DNA of 13,034 bases from JAVBPB01 sp031549965 (GTDB taxonomy: Bacteria > Bacillota > Clostridia > Lachnospirales > Lachnospiraceae): positions 1-13,034 of the forward strand of contig JAVBPB010000118.1 of the NCBI GenBank assembly GCA_031549965.1. The letters are read 5' to 3'. A program made the position numbers and the translations under genes. The notes beneath the pieces are model-generated. The model was not told the origin of the DNA. It made no database searches and saw only the letters and a program-made list of their open reading frames with translations. Position 1 is the first letter of the stretch; each line of letters opens with the position of its first letter. Shown piece after piece: positions 6,034 to 13,034 of this stretch.

Positions 6034-6489
6034 CTATACACTTTCTTTTTCGTTAATGACGCCAGCAATATTTAATAATGAAATCAAACCATTATTATGC
6101 TTACCTATTCCACTTAGATATGCTGTCCTTTCATCTTTAGGATCATAGGTAGTTTTTTCCACTGAACTTTCTGGTAATGTAACTACCTCTTTTACTTCAT
6201 CAACTACTATTCCAATTGATGCCTGTTCTAGCTTTATAATTATAATTCTTGTGGAATTTACATATACATCTGGTTCCAATCCAAATTTTAATCTAATACT
6301 CATAACCGGAATAATTTCACCACGAATATTAATTACTCCTTTAAAATATGGTTGTGCTTTTGGAACTCTTGTCATTCTTTGCATTCTTACAATGTTATCA
6401 ACATATTTTATATCAATTCCATACTGCTCATTACCAATATTTACTACAATATATTGTTTTGTTCCTGATTCAGTAACGTTTGCTGCCAT
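6034..6489 (-). CDS. cheW: Chemotaxis adaptor CheW
   Basis: A protein of 151 residues made of one CheW/SH3-like domain. It starts with the typical KQYIVVNIGNEQYGIDIKYV strand pair, continues with the core RVPKAQPYFKGVINIRGEI (residues about 41-59), and ends with the second subdomain LISLLNIAGVI. CheW links chemoreceptors to CheA in the cytoplasmic signalling array. Start ATG 6489 has a GGGGG Shine-Dalgarno seven bases upstream, and the gene follows cheA by 13 nt. Nothing appears missing. Confidence 0.94.
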   Translation of the reverse strand: MAANVTESGTKQYIVVNIGNEQYGIDIKYVDNIVRMQRMTRVPKAQPYFKGVINIRGEIIPVMSIRLKFGLEPDVYVNSTRIIIIKLEQASIGIVVDEVKEVVTLPESSVEKTTYDPKDERTAYLSGIGKHNNGLISLLNIAGVINEKESV

Positions 6490-6502
6490 GTCTACACCCC
6501 CA

Positions 6503-8569
6503 TTATACTAAAGTATTAACATCAAGAATTAATGCAACTTCGCCATCACCAAGTATTGTAGCCCCGCCAATAATTCTATTGATGTTTATGTATTTTCCAA
6601 GTGGTTTTATAACAATTTCTTGCTGACCGATTAAATTATCAACAACTAAACCTGCTTGTTTTTCACCCTTAGTTACAATTACAACAGTTAAGCTTTCTGG
6701 CTGAACTTCTCTGGTTGGTGCATCTAACACTGTGTGTAATCTTATAAGAGGAATTACAGAACCTCTAAGATTAATTACTTCTCTGGTTTGTACATATTTT
6801 ATTTCATTAATACCAACGTCTTCTATGGTTTGTATTGAACCAAGAGGGATTGCATATTTTTCCGTTCCAAGTTCAACCATAAGTGCTTGAATAATAGCTA
6901 ATGTTAATGGCAAACGAATTATAAAATTAGATCCTTCACCAATTTTTGTTTTAACTTCTATATCTCCGCCAAGGGATTCTATCTTAGTTTTAACAACATC
7001 TAGACCAACACCTCTTCCAGATACATCAGAAACTACTGCTGCCGTTGAAAAACTAGGTCTAAACAACAAGTCAATAACATCTTTATCTGTCATAGTCTCT
7101 GCTTGTTCTTCTGTTATAGTTCCCTTTTCTATTGCTTTTTTTCGAACCATTTCTACATTAATTCCAGAACCATCATCTCTTACTTCGATTACAACATTAT
7201 TACCTTCTTGATATGCATCCAAAAATATTGAACCTATTTCTGGCTTTCCTAGTTCTAATCTTCTTTCAGGAGATTCTAAACCATGATCGGCTGAATTACG
7301 TAATAAGTGATTTAATGGATCACCAATTTCATCAATAACTGTTCTGTCAAGTTCAGTGTCCTCACCTGACATATATAATTCTATTTTTTTGTTTAAGTTT
7401 TTGGAAAGATCACGAATCATTCTAGGGAATTTTGCTACTACACTTTCAATAGGTACCATTCTTACCTTCATAACTGATTCATGTAAATTGGTTGTAACTC
7501 TTTCAAGATATTCAATCTGTTCATTAAAACCTGCCGCACTTTTTGATAGTTCTAATCCACTCATAGCAGTTAAACCATTTTTTGCGATTATAAGCTCACT
7601 TACAAGATTCATTAAAATGTCCAGTTTTTCAATATCAACTCTTACAGATCTTGTAACAACTGGTTTTGATGATTGCTTTGCCACCTGATTATTATTGCTG
7701 TTGTTACTGGCAACTCTTGATTTTTCACTGGCTTCGTTTTTATGTGAATTAGTTGAAGCAGCTTCCGTTGTTCCCTGCTTTTCAGCTGCCAAAGCAAATG
7801 CTTCAATAAATACTGACTTAACCTCTGAAACATTTAAAATTGAGGATTTAACTTTTTCTAAATTTTCGTTAGTTACAAATATTAAACTAAAATCTAAATC
7901 AAATTTTTCATCCTCTATATCTTGAACTATAGGCATTGATTTAATAACATCACCTAGTTCTTCTAATGCCTTAAATACCAAAAACGCTCTTGCTGCCTTT
8001 AGTACACAAGATTCTGATAAATAAACTGTAACACCAAAACAGTTTTGCCCTTGTTCATTTGCTTTACTAATTGCATTTTTTTCAAAATCGGCAATTTTCA
8101 TATCTTTAAAATGCATTGGATTATCATCGGTTGCCTTTTCCACCGGTGCATTAGCTTTAACTTCATTTACCACTGCCACACCTGCACCAGATTTTAAAAT
8201 AACATTCAATTGCTTAATAATATTTTCATTACCGTCTGTTCCTTCATCAGAAGTTGACTGAATATTACTTAAATATGATTCTAACGCATCTAAACATTTA
8301 AATACGACATCAATTAACTCTGCTGAAACTTTTATTTTTGAATTACGAACTTCTGAAAATACATTCTCCATATCATGGGTTAATTGTTGCATTCTTTTAT
8401 ATCCCATTGTACCTGCCATGCCCTTAAGAGAATGTGCTGCTCTAAAGATTTCATTAATTGTTTCAATGTTTTCTGGTTCTTTTTCCAAAACTAATATTTG
8501 TTCATTAAGACTTTGTAAATGTTCTTTAGTCTCATCAACAAATATCTCCAAATATTGGCTTACGTCCAT
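6503..8569 (-). CDS. cheA: Chemotaxis sensor histidine kinase CheA
   Basis: A protein of 688 residues with the full five-domain layout. P1 (Hpt) at about 1-105 has the phospho-acceptor His46 in AAHSLKG. P2, the CheY/CheB docking domain, is at about 150-260 (FGVTVYLSESCVLKAAR). A Ser/Asn/Gln-rich linker covers 262-305. P3, the dimerisation helices, begins at VRVDIEKLDILMNLVSELI (about 309-370). P4, the ATPase domain, has the N-box HLLRNSADHGLE (421-432), G1 DDGSGI (465-470) and G2 GRGVGL (518-523). P5, the CheW-like domain, spans about 552-688. The kinase phosphorylates CheY and CheB in response to receptor state. The ATG at 8569 lies one base after the cheB stop, with GGGGGTG upstream. No missing key residue is seen. 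Confidence 0.96.
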   Translation of the reverse strand: MDVSQYLEIFVDETKEHLQSLNEQILVLEKEPENIETINEIFRAAHSLKGMAGTMGYKRMQQLTHDMENVFSEVRNSKIKVSAELIDVVFKCLDALESYLSNIQSTSDEGTDGNENIIKQLNVILKSGAGVAVVNEVKANAPVEKATDDNPMHFKDMKIADFEKNAISKANEQGQNCFGVTVYLSESCVLKAARAFLVFKALEELGDVIKSMPIVQDIEDEKFDLDFSLIFVTNENLEKVKSSILNVSEVKSVFIEAFALAAEKQGTTEAASTNSHKNEASEKSRVASNNSNNNQVAKQSSKPVVTRSVRVDIEKLDILMNLVSELIIAKNGLTAMSGLELSKSAAGFNEQIEYLERVTTNLHESVMKVRMVPIESVVAKFPRMIRDLSKNLNKKIELYMSGEDTELDRTVIDEIGDPLNHLLRNSADHGLESPERRLELGKPEIGSIFLDAYQEGNNVVIEVRDDGSGINVEMVRKKAIEKGTITEEQAETMTDKDVIDLLFRPSFSTAAVVSDVSGRGVGLDVVKTKIESLGGDIEVKTKIGEGSNFIIRLPLTLAIIQALMVELGTEKYAIPLGSIQTIEDVGINEIKYVQTREVINLRGSVIPLIRLHTVLDAPTREVQPESLTVVIVTKGEKQAGLVVDNLIGQQEIVIKPLGKYININRIIGGATILGDGEVALILDVNTLV

Positions 8570-8570
8570 A

Positions 8571-9731
8571 TCATCGCACCCCCACGTTTTTCACTATTGC
8601 ATCTGCAACTTTTTTTAATGGTACAACTAAATCTGTTAATCCTGCCTCAGCAATCACTTTTGGCATTCCATACACGGTACAGGTTGCTTCATCTTGTGCT
8701 ACTACATAAGTATTTTTAACCTCTGCTAACTGTTTTATTCCAAGGGTACCATCAGCACCCATTCCAGTTAATACCACGCAAGTTATTTCATCAAAATCAG
8801 ATTTTACCAGTGATTCATACATAATATTGGCACATGGTTTTAATCCGTCTCTTGCAGGCTCATCGGTTAATTCTATTTTAAAATTACCTCCTGTTGCCCT
8901 TATGAGTCTCATCTGGGTTCCGCCTTTTGCAATATACACAACACCTTTTCTTATAATTTCACCATCTTCAGCTTCCTTAACCTCAATTTTACTAATTTCA
9001 TTAAGTCTGACTGCCAATGAATATGTGAATCCAACTGGCATATGCTGAACGATTAAAACGCTGGCATCAAGATCAGCTGGTAAAAAAGGAATTACATCTT
9101 GTAATGCTCTAGGACCACCTGTTGAACAAGCCAATGCAACTAATTTTTTGATATTTTGCTTATTGACTCCTTCAAATTTAAGTTTTGCAGTAGGTCTGTT
9201 AATTTCAGCTCTGTTTGAAATAAGTTTTTTAGTCGGCTGAAACTTTTCCTCTGTTTTTGAAATCAATTCAGATCTTTGTGCTCTATCTGCTGTACTACTA
9301 ATAGATCTTTCAAAATTTACTTGCTCAATTTTTGTAGCCACTACTAAACAGTTAAGCACCATATTCTTAAATTCATCTCGTTTGACCTCTACAAAACTTT
9401 CAGGTTTGGTTACAAAATCAAAAGCTCCTAATTCTAAGGCTCTTATTGTTTCTTTTGCACCTTCAACTACTACTGTACTAACAACTATGATAGTCTGCTT
9501 TATTTTATACTTTTGAAGTTGTTCTAAAAATTCCAAACCATTCATTTTAGGCATATTAATATCTAATAGAATAGCATCATACAATTTAGGATTCTTTAAA
9601 ACCAGATCAAGACCTTCTAGTCCGTTAGTAGCAACACCTTCAACCTCGAATCTACCGTCTGAGTTAATTATATCAGATATTACCCTTCTCATAAGTGCAG
9701 AGTCATCAATTACCAAAATTTTTTTCTTCAT
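8571..9731 (-). CDS. cheB: Protein-glutamate methylesterase CheB
   Basis: A protein of 386 residues. The receiver domain at about 1-120 has acidic pair Asp9/Asp10, phospho-acceptor Asp57 (LLDINMPKMNG) and Lys109. A linker covers about 125-190. The methylesterase domain at about 195-383 has the catalytic triad Ser203 (ACSTGGP), His230 (VQHMP) and Asp327 (GMGADG). CheB removes methyl groups from chemoreceptors and may deamidate them; its activity is raised by phosphorylation from CheA. I chose ATG 9731 because the receiver begins MKKKILVIDD there. A TTG at 9737 in the same frame is also possible and sits nearer to the AAAGGG upstream. The start follows the stop of the PilZ gene by two bases (TGATAATG). 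Confidence 0.94.
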   Translation of the reverse strand: MKKKILVIDDSALMRRVISDIINSDGRFEVEGVATNGLEGLDLVLKNPKLYDAILLDINMPKMNGLEFLEQLQKYKIKQTIIVVSTVVVEGAKETIRALELGAFDFVTKPESFVEVKRDEFKNMVLNCLVVATKIEQVNFERSISSTADRAQRSELISKTEEKFQPTKKLISNRAEINRPTAKLKFEGVNKQNIKKLVALACSTGGPRALQDVIPFLPADLDASVLIVQHMPVGFTYSLAVRLNEISKIEVKEAEDGEIIRKGVVYIAKGGTQMRLIRATGGNFKIELTDEPARDGLKPCANIMYESLVKSDFDEITCVVLTGMGADGTLGIKQLAEVKNTYVVAQDEATCTVYGMPKVIAEAGLTDLVVPLKKVADAIVKNVGVR

Positions 9732-9733
9732 TA

Positions 9734-10480
9734 TCAATTCAACCCTTTTTCTTTACGTCTCTTTCTTCTTTCTTCTTCAAATACAAATCTAATAATATGC
9801 TCTCTTTGTTCAGGTGTTATATTATAAAATTCAGCCCTATATTCATAGTAACCTGTCTGATTTAATAAACTATTTGCCAAAACAACACTAGCATCTAAAT
9901 TATACTCTATTACTTCTTCTCCAACTTGTAGTGCTAAATTAAAATTTATTCTACTACCCTTTAAAACTTTTAAACCAGAATTAAATCTAAAACCCCCTCC
10001 ACTTATATCAGTAATTATAGCACTTTTCCAAGAAAAAGTAAATGACTTAAGTAATTCGTCTTTTTCTACAATAGTTAATTCTGCATTATCTTTTATATCT
10101 TGTTCATCTTTAGTTACTTCTCTAACTTTAAAATCTATAAGAGTCTCAAGTCTAAAGTATTGTCTTCTTTGGCATTTTTCCAATGAAGATGTAAACTCAA
10201 TTAACAGAATAAATAAATTACCTTCCTTAAATCTGTCAATGATTATAGACTTGCATTGAAATAAACCTTTTTGAGTATATATTCGCACTGCATATTTATC
10301 ACCAATCTCCAAAGGTATAATACGACCATTTTCTATAGGCATTGCAATCTTAACTTTCTCATCTGTAACAAATTCTAAAACTTGACTAACATATGATTTG
10401 GTCTTTTGTTCAAGCGTTTTTTTTGCAGTATCTAACTTAACAAGTGATACTCTGTCTCCTATTTTTATCAAGTCTCTCAT
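9734..10480 (-). CDS. PilZ-domain c-di-GMP receptor, YcgR/MotI-like flagellar brake
   Basis: A protein of 248 residues. Residues about 1-95 form an N-terminal YcgR-type beta domain (IKIGDRVSLVKLD, ending LFILLIEF). The PilZ domain begins with the c-di-GMP-binding RxxxR motif at Arg106-Arg110 (RRQYFR) and has the second motif DxSxxG at Asp158-Gly163 (DISGGG). About 40 mostly charged residues lie between the two motifs, longer than in minimal PilZ domains. The basic tail (EERRKRRKEKG) is notable. Proteins of this type slow flagellar rotation when c-di-GMP rises; B. subtilis MotI (YpfA) is an example encoded outside the fla/che operon. Here the gene lies between flhG and cheB, which ties c-di-GMP sensing to the motility regulon. 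Confidence 0.88.
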   Translation of the reverse strand: MRDLIKIGDRVSLVKLDTAKKTLEQKTKSYVSQVLEFVTDEKVKIAMPIENGRIIPLEIGDKYAVRIYTQKGLFQCKSIIIDRFKEGNLFILLIEFTSSLEKCQRRQYFRLETLIDFKVREVTKDEQDIKDNAELTIVEKDELLKSFTFSWKSAIITDISGGGFRFNSGLKVLKGSRINFNLALQVGEEVIEYNLDASVVLANSLLNQTGYYEYRAEFYNITPEQREHIIRFVFEEERRKRRKEKGLN

Positions 10481-10494
10481 TACAATCTACCTCT

Positions 10495-11391
10495 TTACTT
10501 TTGACCTTTTGTTCTTATTAGATTTAAAAACAATTGGGATATTCCTTTTTTTTGTTCAAATTGATCATTACTAATATATGGATTATTTAATTTATTTGCT
10601 AACTCATAAAAAGCTTTTGAAGAAGCAGTATTTGGATACATTAATATTGCCGGCTTTTGATGCATTACAGCTTTAGACATATTTGTATCCTGAGGAATGG
10701 TTCCTAAAAATTCTAATTGTATATTTAAAAATTTATTTACAACCACACTTAATTTATTAAATAACTCAATTCCTTCTTCATTATACGTAACTCTGTTTGC
10801 TATTACTTTAATTAGTGTATCATCTGATGAAAATGTAGATTTTTTATTCAATGTTTTTAGTAATGCATATGCATCTGTTATTGAAGTTGGTTCTGGTGTT
10901 GTCACTAATATAACCTCAGAGCTGGACATAACAAACTCTAAAACATTATCTGTTATTCCCGCACCGGTATCTATTATAATTACATCCGCAAGCTCATCAA
11001 GCTCTCCTAGTTTGTGTGTAAGATATATTATTTGATCTTTGGATAAATTTACAAGTTCTTGTATGCCTGAACCTCCCGATATAAAACCAATGTCAGAGGG
11101 GGCAATTGTAACAACCTCTTTTAAGCTTTTTCCTCTAAACATTAAATCAGCCAAATTGTATTTGGGCATAATCCCTAACATTACCTCCACATTAGCTAGA
11201 CCAAAGTCAGCATCAAGTACAATTACTCTTTTTCCCATTCTCTGAAGTTGAATTGCAAGGTTAACAGAAATACTAGACTTACCCACGCCGCCTTTTCCGC
11301 TGGTAACTGTAATAACACGAGCTAATGTCTTGGGTCTGTCTTGTTTTTTAATTATGTTTCTGAGTTGTTGTGCCTGATCCATATTATTCAT
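10495..11391 (-). CDS. flhG: Flagellum site-determining ATPase FlhG (MinD/ParA family)
   Basis: A protein of 298 residues. The N-terminus MNNMDQAQQLR contains the DQAxxLR activation-helix motif (residues 5-11), which in known FlhG proteins stimulates the GTPase of FlhF. It is followed by the deviant Walker A SGKGGVGKS (31-39), DADFGLAN (60-67) and DTGAG (141-145). FlhG limits flagellum number with FlhF and interacts with C-ring components. I keep ATG 11391 because MNNMDQA aligns with B. subtilis MNRYDQA, though the GGGGGG Shine-Dalgarno is only two bases away; ATG 11382 is the alternative. The gene overlaps flhF by 8 nt, which suggests translational coupling. The C-terminus (basic, LFLNLIRTKGQK) may carry the amphipathic membrane helix. 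Confidence 0.93.
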   Translation of the reverse strand: MNNMDQAQQLRNIIKKQDRPKTLARVITVTSGKGGVGKSSISVNLAIQLQRMGKRVIVLDADFGLANVEVMLGIMPKYNLADLMFRGKSLKEVVTIAPSDIGFISGGSGIQELVNLSKDQIIYLTHKLGELDELADVIIIDTGAGITDNVLEFVMSSSEVILVTTPEPTSITDAYALLKTLNKKSTFSSDDTLIKVIANRVTYNEEGIELFNKLSVVVNKFLNIQLEFLGTIPQDTNMSKAVMHQKPAILMYPNTASSKAFYELANKLNNPYISNDQFEQKKGISQLFLNLIRTKGQK

Positions 11392-12643
11392 TGCCCCCCA
11401 ACAGATGCTTTGCTATGTTTTGTGCGTCAATATCTCCAATATCATCTGGTACGTTTTGCCCCCATGTTGCATAAGACAATGGTGCTCCGGTAAACATCTT
11501 TAAATTCAATATATTTCCAAAACAACTTGTTTCATCTAATTTAGTAAAAATCAGCTTATAGTCTGTAATTTTAGAGTATGTTTCGGATATCTTAAGTAAG
11601 TCTTTGTATTTGGTTGTAGCACTAAGTACAAGATATACTTCCCGGTCTTCCGCTGAAATAGTACTAACTAAAGCTAATATATCATCACATTGCTCTTTAT
11701 TTCTGTGAGATCTTCCTGCGGTATCTACTAAAATCAAATCATATTCAGAAAATTCTTTCACAAATTCTGTGATTTCTTCTGGTGAGTAAACAACTTTTAA
11801 AGGTATATATAAAATATTAGCATAAGTTCTAAGTTGTTCAACCGCTGCAATTCTATAAGTATCAGATGTTAAAAGTGCAACTTTTAAGTTTTTATTAACT
11901 TTAAAACTTGATGCTATTTTAGCTATTGTAGTAGTTTTTCCCACTCCTGTCGGTCCAATAAAAAACACAACTTTTGGTTTCTTTGTTCCTAATTCAATTG
12001 TCTTTGGTTGACCTATCTTTAGTATTATCTTTTGATAAATACTAGCTAGAATATTATCTACATTAGCATCCTTTTTTAGAGTACTTTCTATTTCTGTAAT
12101 TATTTGATTTGCATATTTTTCGTCTACTTCATTCGAAATCAACTGATTATATATTAACTGTATAAATGTAATATTTTTGTTAATCTCATTTTGTTTCTCT
12201 TCAACGATTTTATTATTCATTTGCTTTTCTAACAAATCCTGAAGATTATTTAATTTTTCTTCAATGGCTGAAGTTTCAGATTCTTCAATTGATCTGTTTT
12301 CGCTTTTCTTACTATCATATGTATAATTATCATTTTTATAAATATCTAATTTTTTAGTATCTGTTTTATGTATTTCTGTTTTTTCAAAATCTTTATTTTG
12401 TTCTTCTTGTGAAACCATAGTTTTTGCAATTTCAGCCACTTTAGCAAAGGGGTTTTCGCCATTATAAGTTTCATTATCATCTATTGCAGCTGTTATTTCA
12501 ATAACAGGCTTTTTAAATAACTTATATATTCCTTTGGGCTTGATGGTTTTAATATTCATAACAATAGCATCCTTGCCTAGGTCTTCCTTGGCAAGAAGTA
12601 TTGCTTCTGTTTCTGTATTAGCTTGAAATTTTTTTATTATCAT
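11384..12643 (-). CDS. flhF: Signal-recognition-type GTPase FlhF
   Basis: A protein of 419 residues. The basic B domain is at 1-55 (MIIKKFQANTETEAILLAKE...), followed by a long charged, low-complexity region (about 80-150, rich in Lys, Glu and Asn). The helical N domain runs about 155-215 and the NG GTPase about 222-415. The latter has P-loop GPTGVGKT (230-237), DTYR (261-264), DTAGR (307-311) and TKLDE (367-371). FlhF is a membrane-associated SRP-family GTPase that sets where the flagellar basal body is built, working with FlhG. The start codon shares one base with the flhA stop (TAATG). No missing motif is seen. Confidence 0.95.
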   Translation of the reverse strand: MIIKKFQANTETEAILLAKEDLGKDAIVMNIKTIKPKGIYKLFKKPVIEITAAIDDNETYNGENPFAKVAEIAKTMVSQEEQNKDFEKTEIHKTDTKKLDIYKNDNYTYDSKKSENRSIEESETSAIEEKLNNLQDLLEKQMNNKIVEEKQNEINKNITFIQLIYNQLISNEVDEKYANQIITEIESTLKKDANVDNILASIYQKIILKIGQPKTIELGTKKPKVVFFIGPTGVGKTTTIAKIASSFKVNKNLKVALLTSDTYRIAAVEQLRTYANILYIPLKVVYSPEEITEFVKEFSEYDLILVDTAGRSHRNKEQCDDILALVSTISAEDREVYLVLSATTKYKDLLKISETYSKITDYKLIFTKLDETSCFGNILNLKMFTGAPLSYATWGQNVPDDIGDIDAQNIAKHLLGGNE

Positions 12644-13034
12644 TAAGCTGTCACCATCCCTACTGATTGTAATTCTACATTTGATTCAATTTCATTATAG
12701 GAAATAACAATCAAGTCTTTAAAATAATCCTGTGTAAGTTTTTTGAAATACATTCTAACTATTGGCGAAGTAATCACAATAGGATTCTTGCCTAAATTCT
12801 CAAGTTTTGATACTTCTTCCTCTACAGAATGAAGAATATCTTGAGTTAATTCCTGATCAAGTGTTAAATATGCACCTTGTTCAGTTTGCTTAACTGAATT
12901 CATAATATCTTGTTCTATCTTAGGATCAAGTGTAACTACACTGGTTGTTTCATTTGCCGGAAAATATTTACTTGATATTGCCCTTTTAAGACCTTGTCTT
13001 GCGTACTCTGTTAATACATCTGCATCTCGTGTTG
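12643..13034 (-). CDS. flhA: Flagellar export gate protein FlhA (C-terminal part, cut by window edge)
   Basis: About 130 codons open from the window edge to TAA at 12645-12643. The visible part (TRDADVLTEYARQGLKRAI, then KYFPANETTSVVTLDPKIE, then GAYLTLDQELTQDI and NPIVITSPIVRMYFKKLTQD) is the end of the cytoplasmic FlhA-C domain. That domain docks export chaperone-substrate complexes and belongs to the nonameric ring of the flagellar type III export apparatus. The membrane part and most of FlhA-C lie beyond the window. The ATG at 12903 inside this stretch is internal and not the start. The short tail after VISYNEIESN is usual for FlhA. Confidence 0.93.
   Translation of the reverse strand, partial: TRDADVLTEYARQGLKRAISSKYFPANETTSVVTLDPKIEQDIMNSVKQTEQGAYLTLDQELTQDILHSVEEEVSKLENLGKNPIVITSPIVRMYFKKLTQDYFKDLIVISYNEIESNVELQSVGMVTA

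Noticed and set aside
1..13034. CRISPR arrays, tRNA, rRNA, or riboswitch leaders
   Set aside because: No regularly spaced repeats, cloverleaf-like segments or long leaders were seen; gaps between operon genes are mostly a few to 45 nt.

Overview
The window is a stretch of AT-rich Firmicutes DNA. It carries the distal part of a flagellar/chemotaxis (fla/che) operon, all read on the minus strand, from the window end (13034) down to about 313. The order flhA-flhF-flhG-(PilZ)-cheB-cheA-cheW-cheC-cheD-(small membrane protein)-sigD-fapA-(small Lys-rich protein)-(SwrB-like protein)-(MltG/YceG-like protein) resembles the Bacillus subtilis fla/che operon end (flhA flhF flhG cheB cheA cheW cheC cheD sigD swrB). 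The extra small genes and protein sequences look like a motile anaerobic Clostridia member, most likely Lachnospiraceae. That assignment rests on recognition of the protein families, not on a search.

Region by region (minus-strand reading order): 13034-12643 is the C-terminal end of FlhA (export gate). 12643-10495 encodes the FlhF GTPase and FlhG ATPase that set flagellum position and number. 10480-9734 encodes a YcgR-type PilZ c-di-GMP receptor. 9731-4911 is a chemotaxis block (CheB, CheA, CheW, CheC, CheD) with visible active-site residues intact. 4900-4655 is a small two-helix membrane protein with an acidic tail. 4613-3846 is the flagellar sigma factor SigD/FliA, interrupted by an in-frame TGA at codon 121. 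3801-2203 is FapA (DUF342). 2180-1851 and 1838-951 are a small charged protein and a membrane-anchored coiled-coil protein in the position of SwrB. 954-313 is a membrane-anchored Thr-rich protein ending in a YceG-like module without a catalytic domain. A strong intrinsic hairpin (286-314) closes the operon.

Genes are tightly packed: several overlap or abut (TAATG at flhA/flhF, 8-nt overlap at flhF/flhG, 1-nt gap at cheB/cheA). No clear internal promoter was found, so the block is probably co-transcribed from upstream of the window.

Beyond the terminator lies a different element. At the left edge (1-45, minus) are the first 15 codons of an IS110-family transposase with its GIDVHK motif and a good Shine-Dalgarno. 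Preceding it are about 180-240 nt of non-coding, hairpin-rich DNA. In IS110 elements this is where a bridge (guide) RNA can be encoded, so it is the best candidate for an uncharacterised RNA here.

The two points most worth following up are the nonsense codon in sigD, which replaces a conserved Gly and may make the strain non-motile, and the possible bridge RNA of the IS110 element next to the operon terminator.
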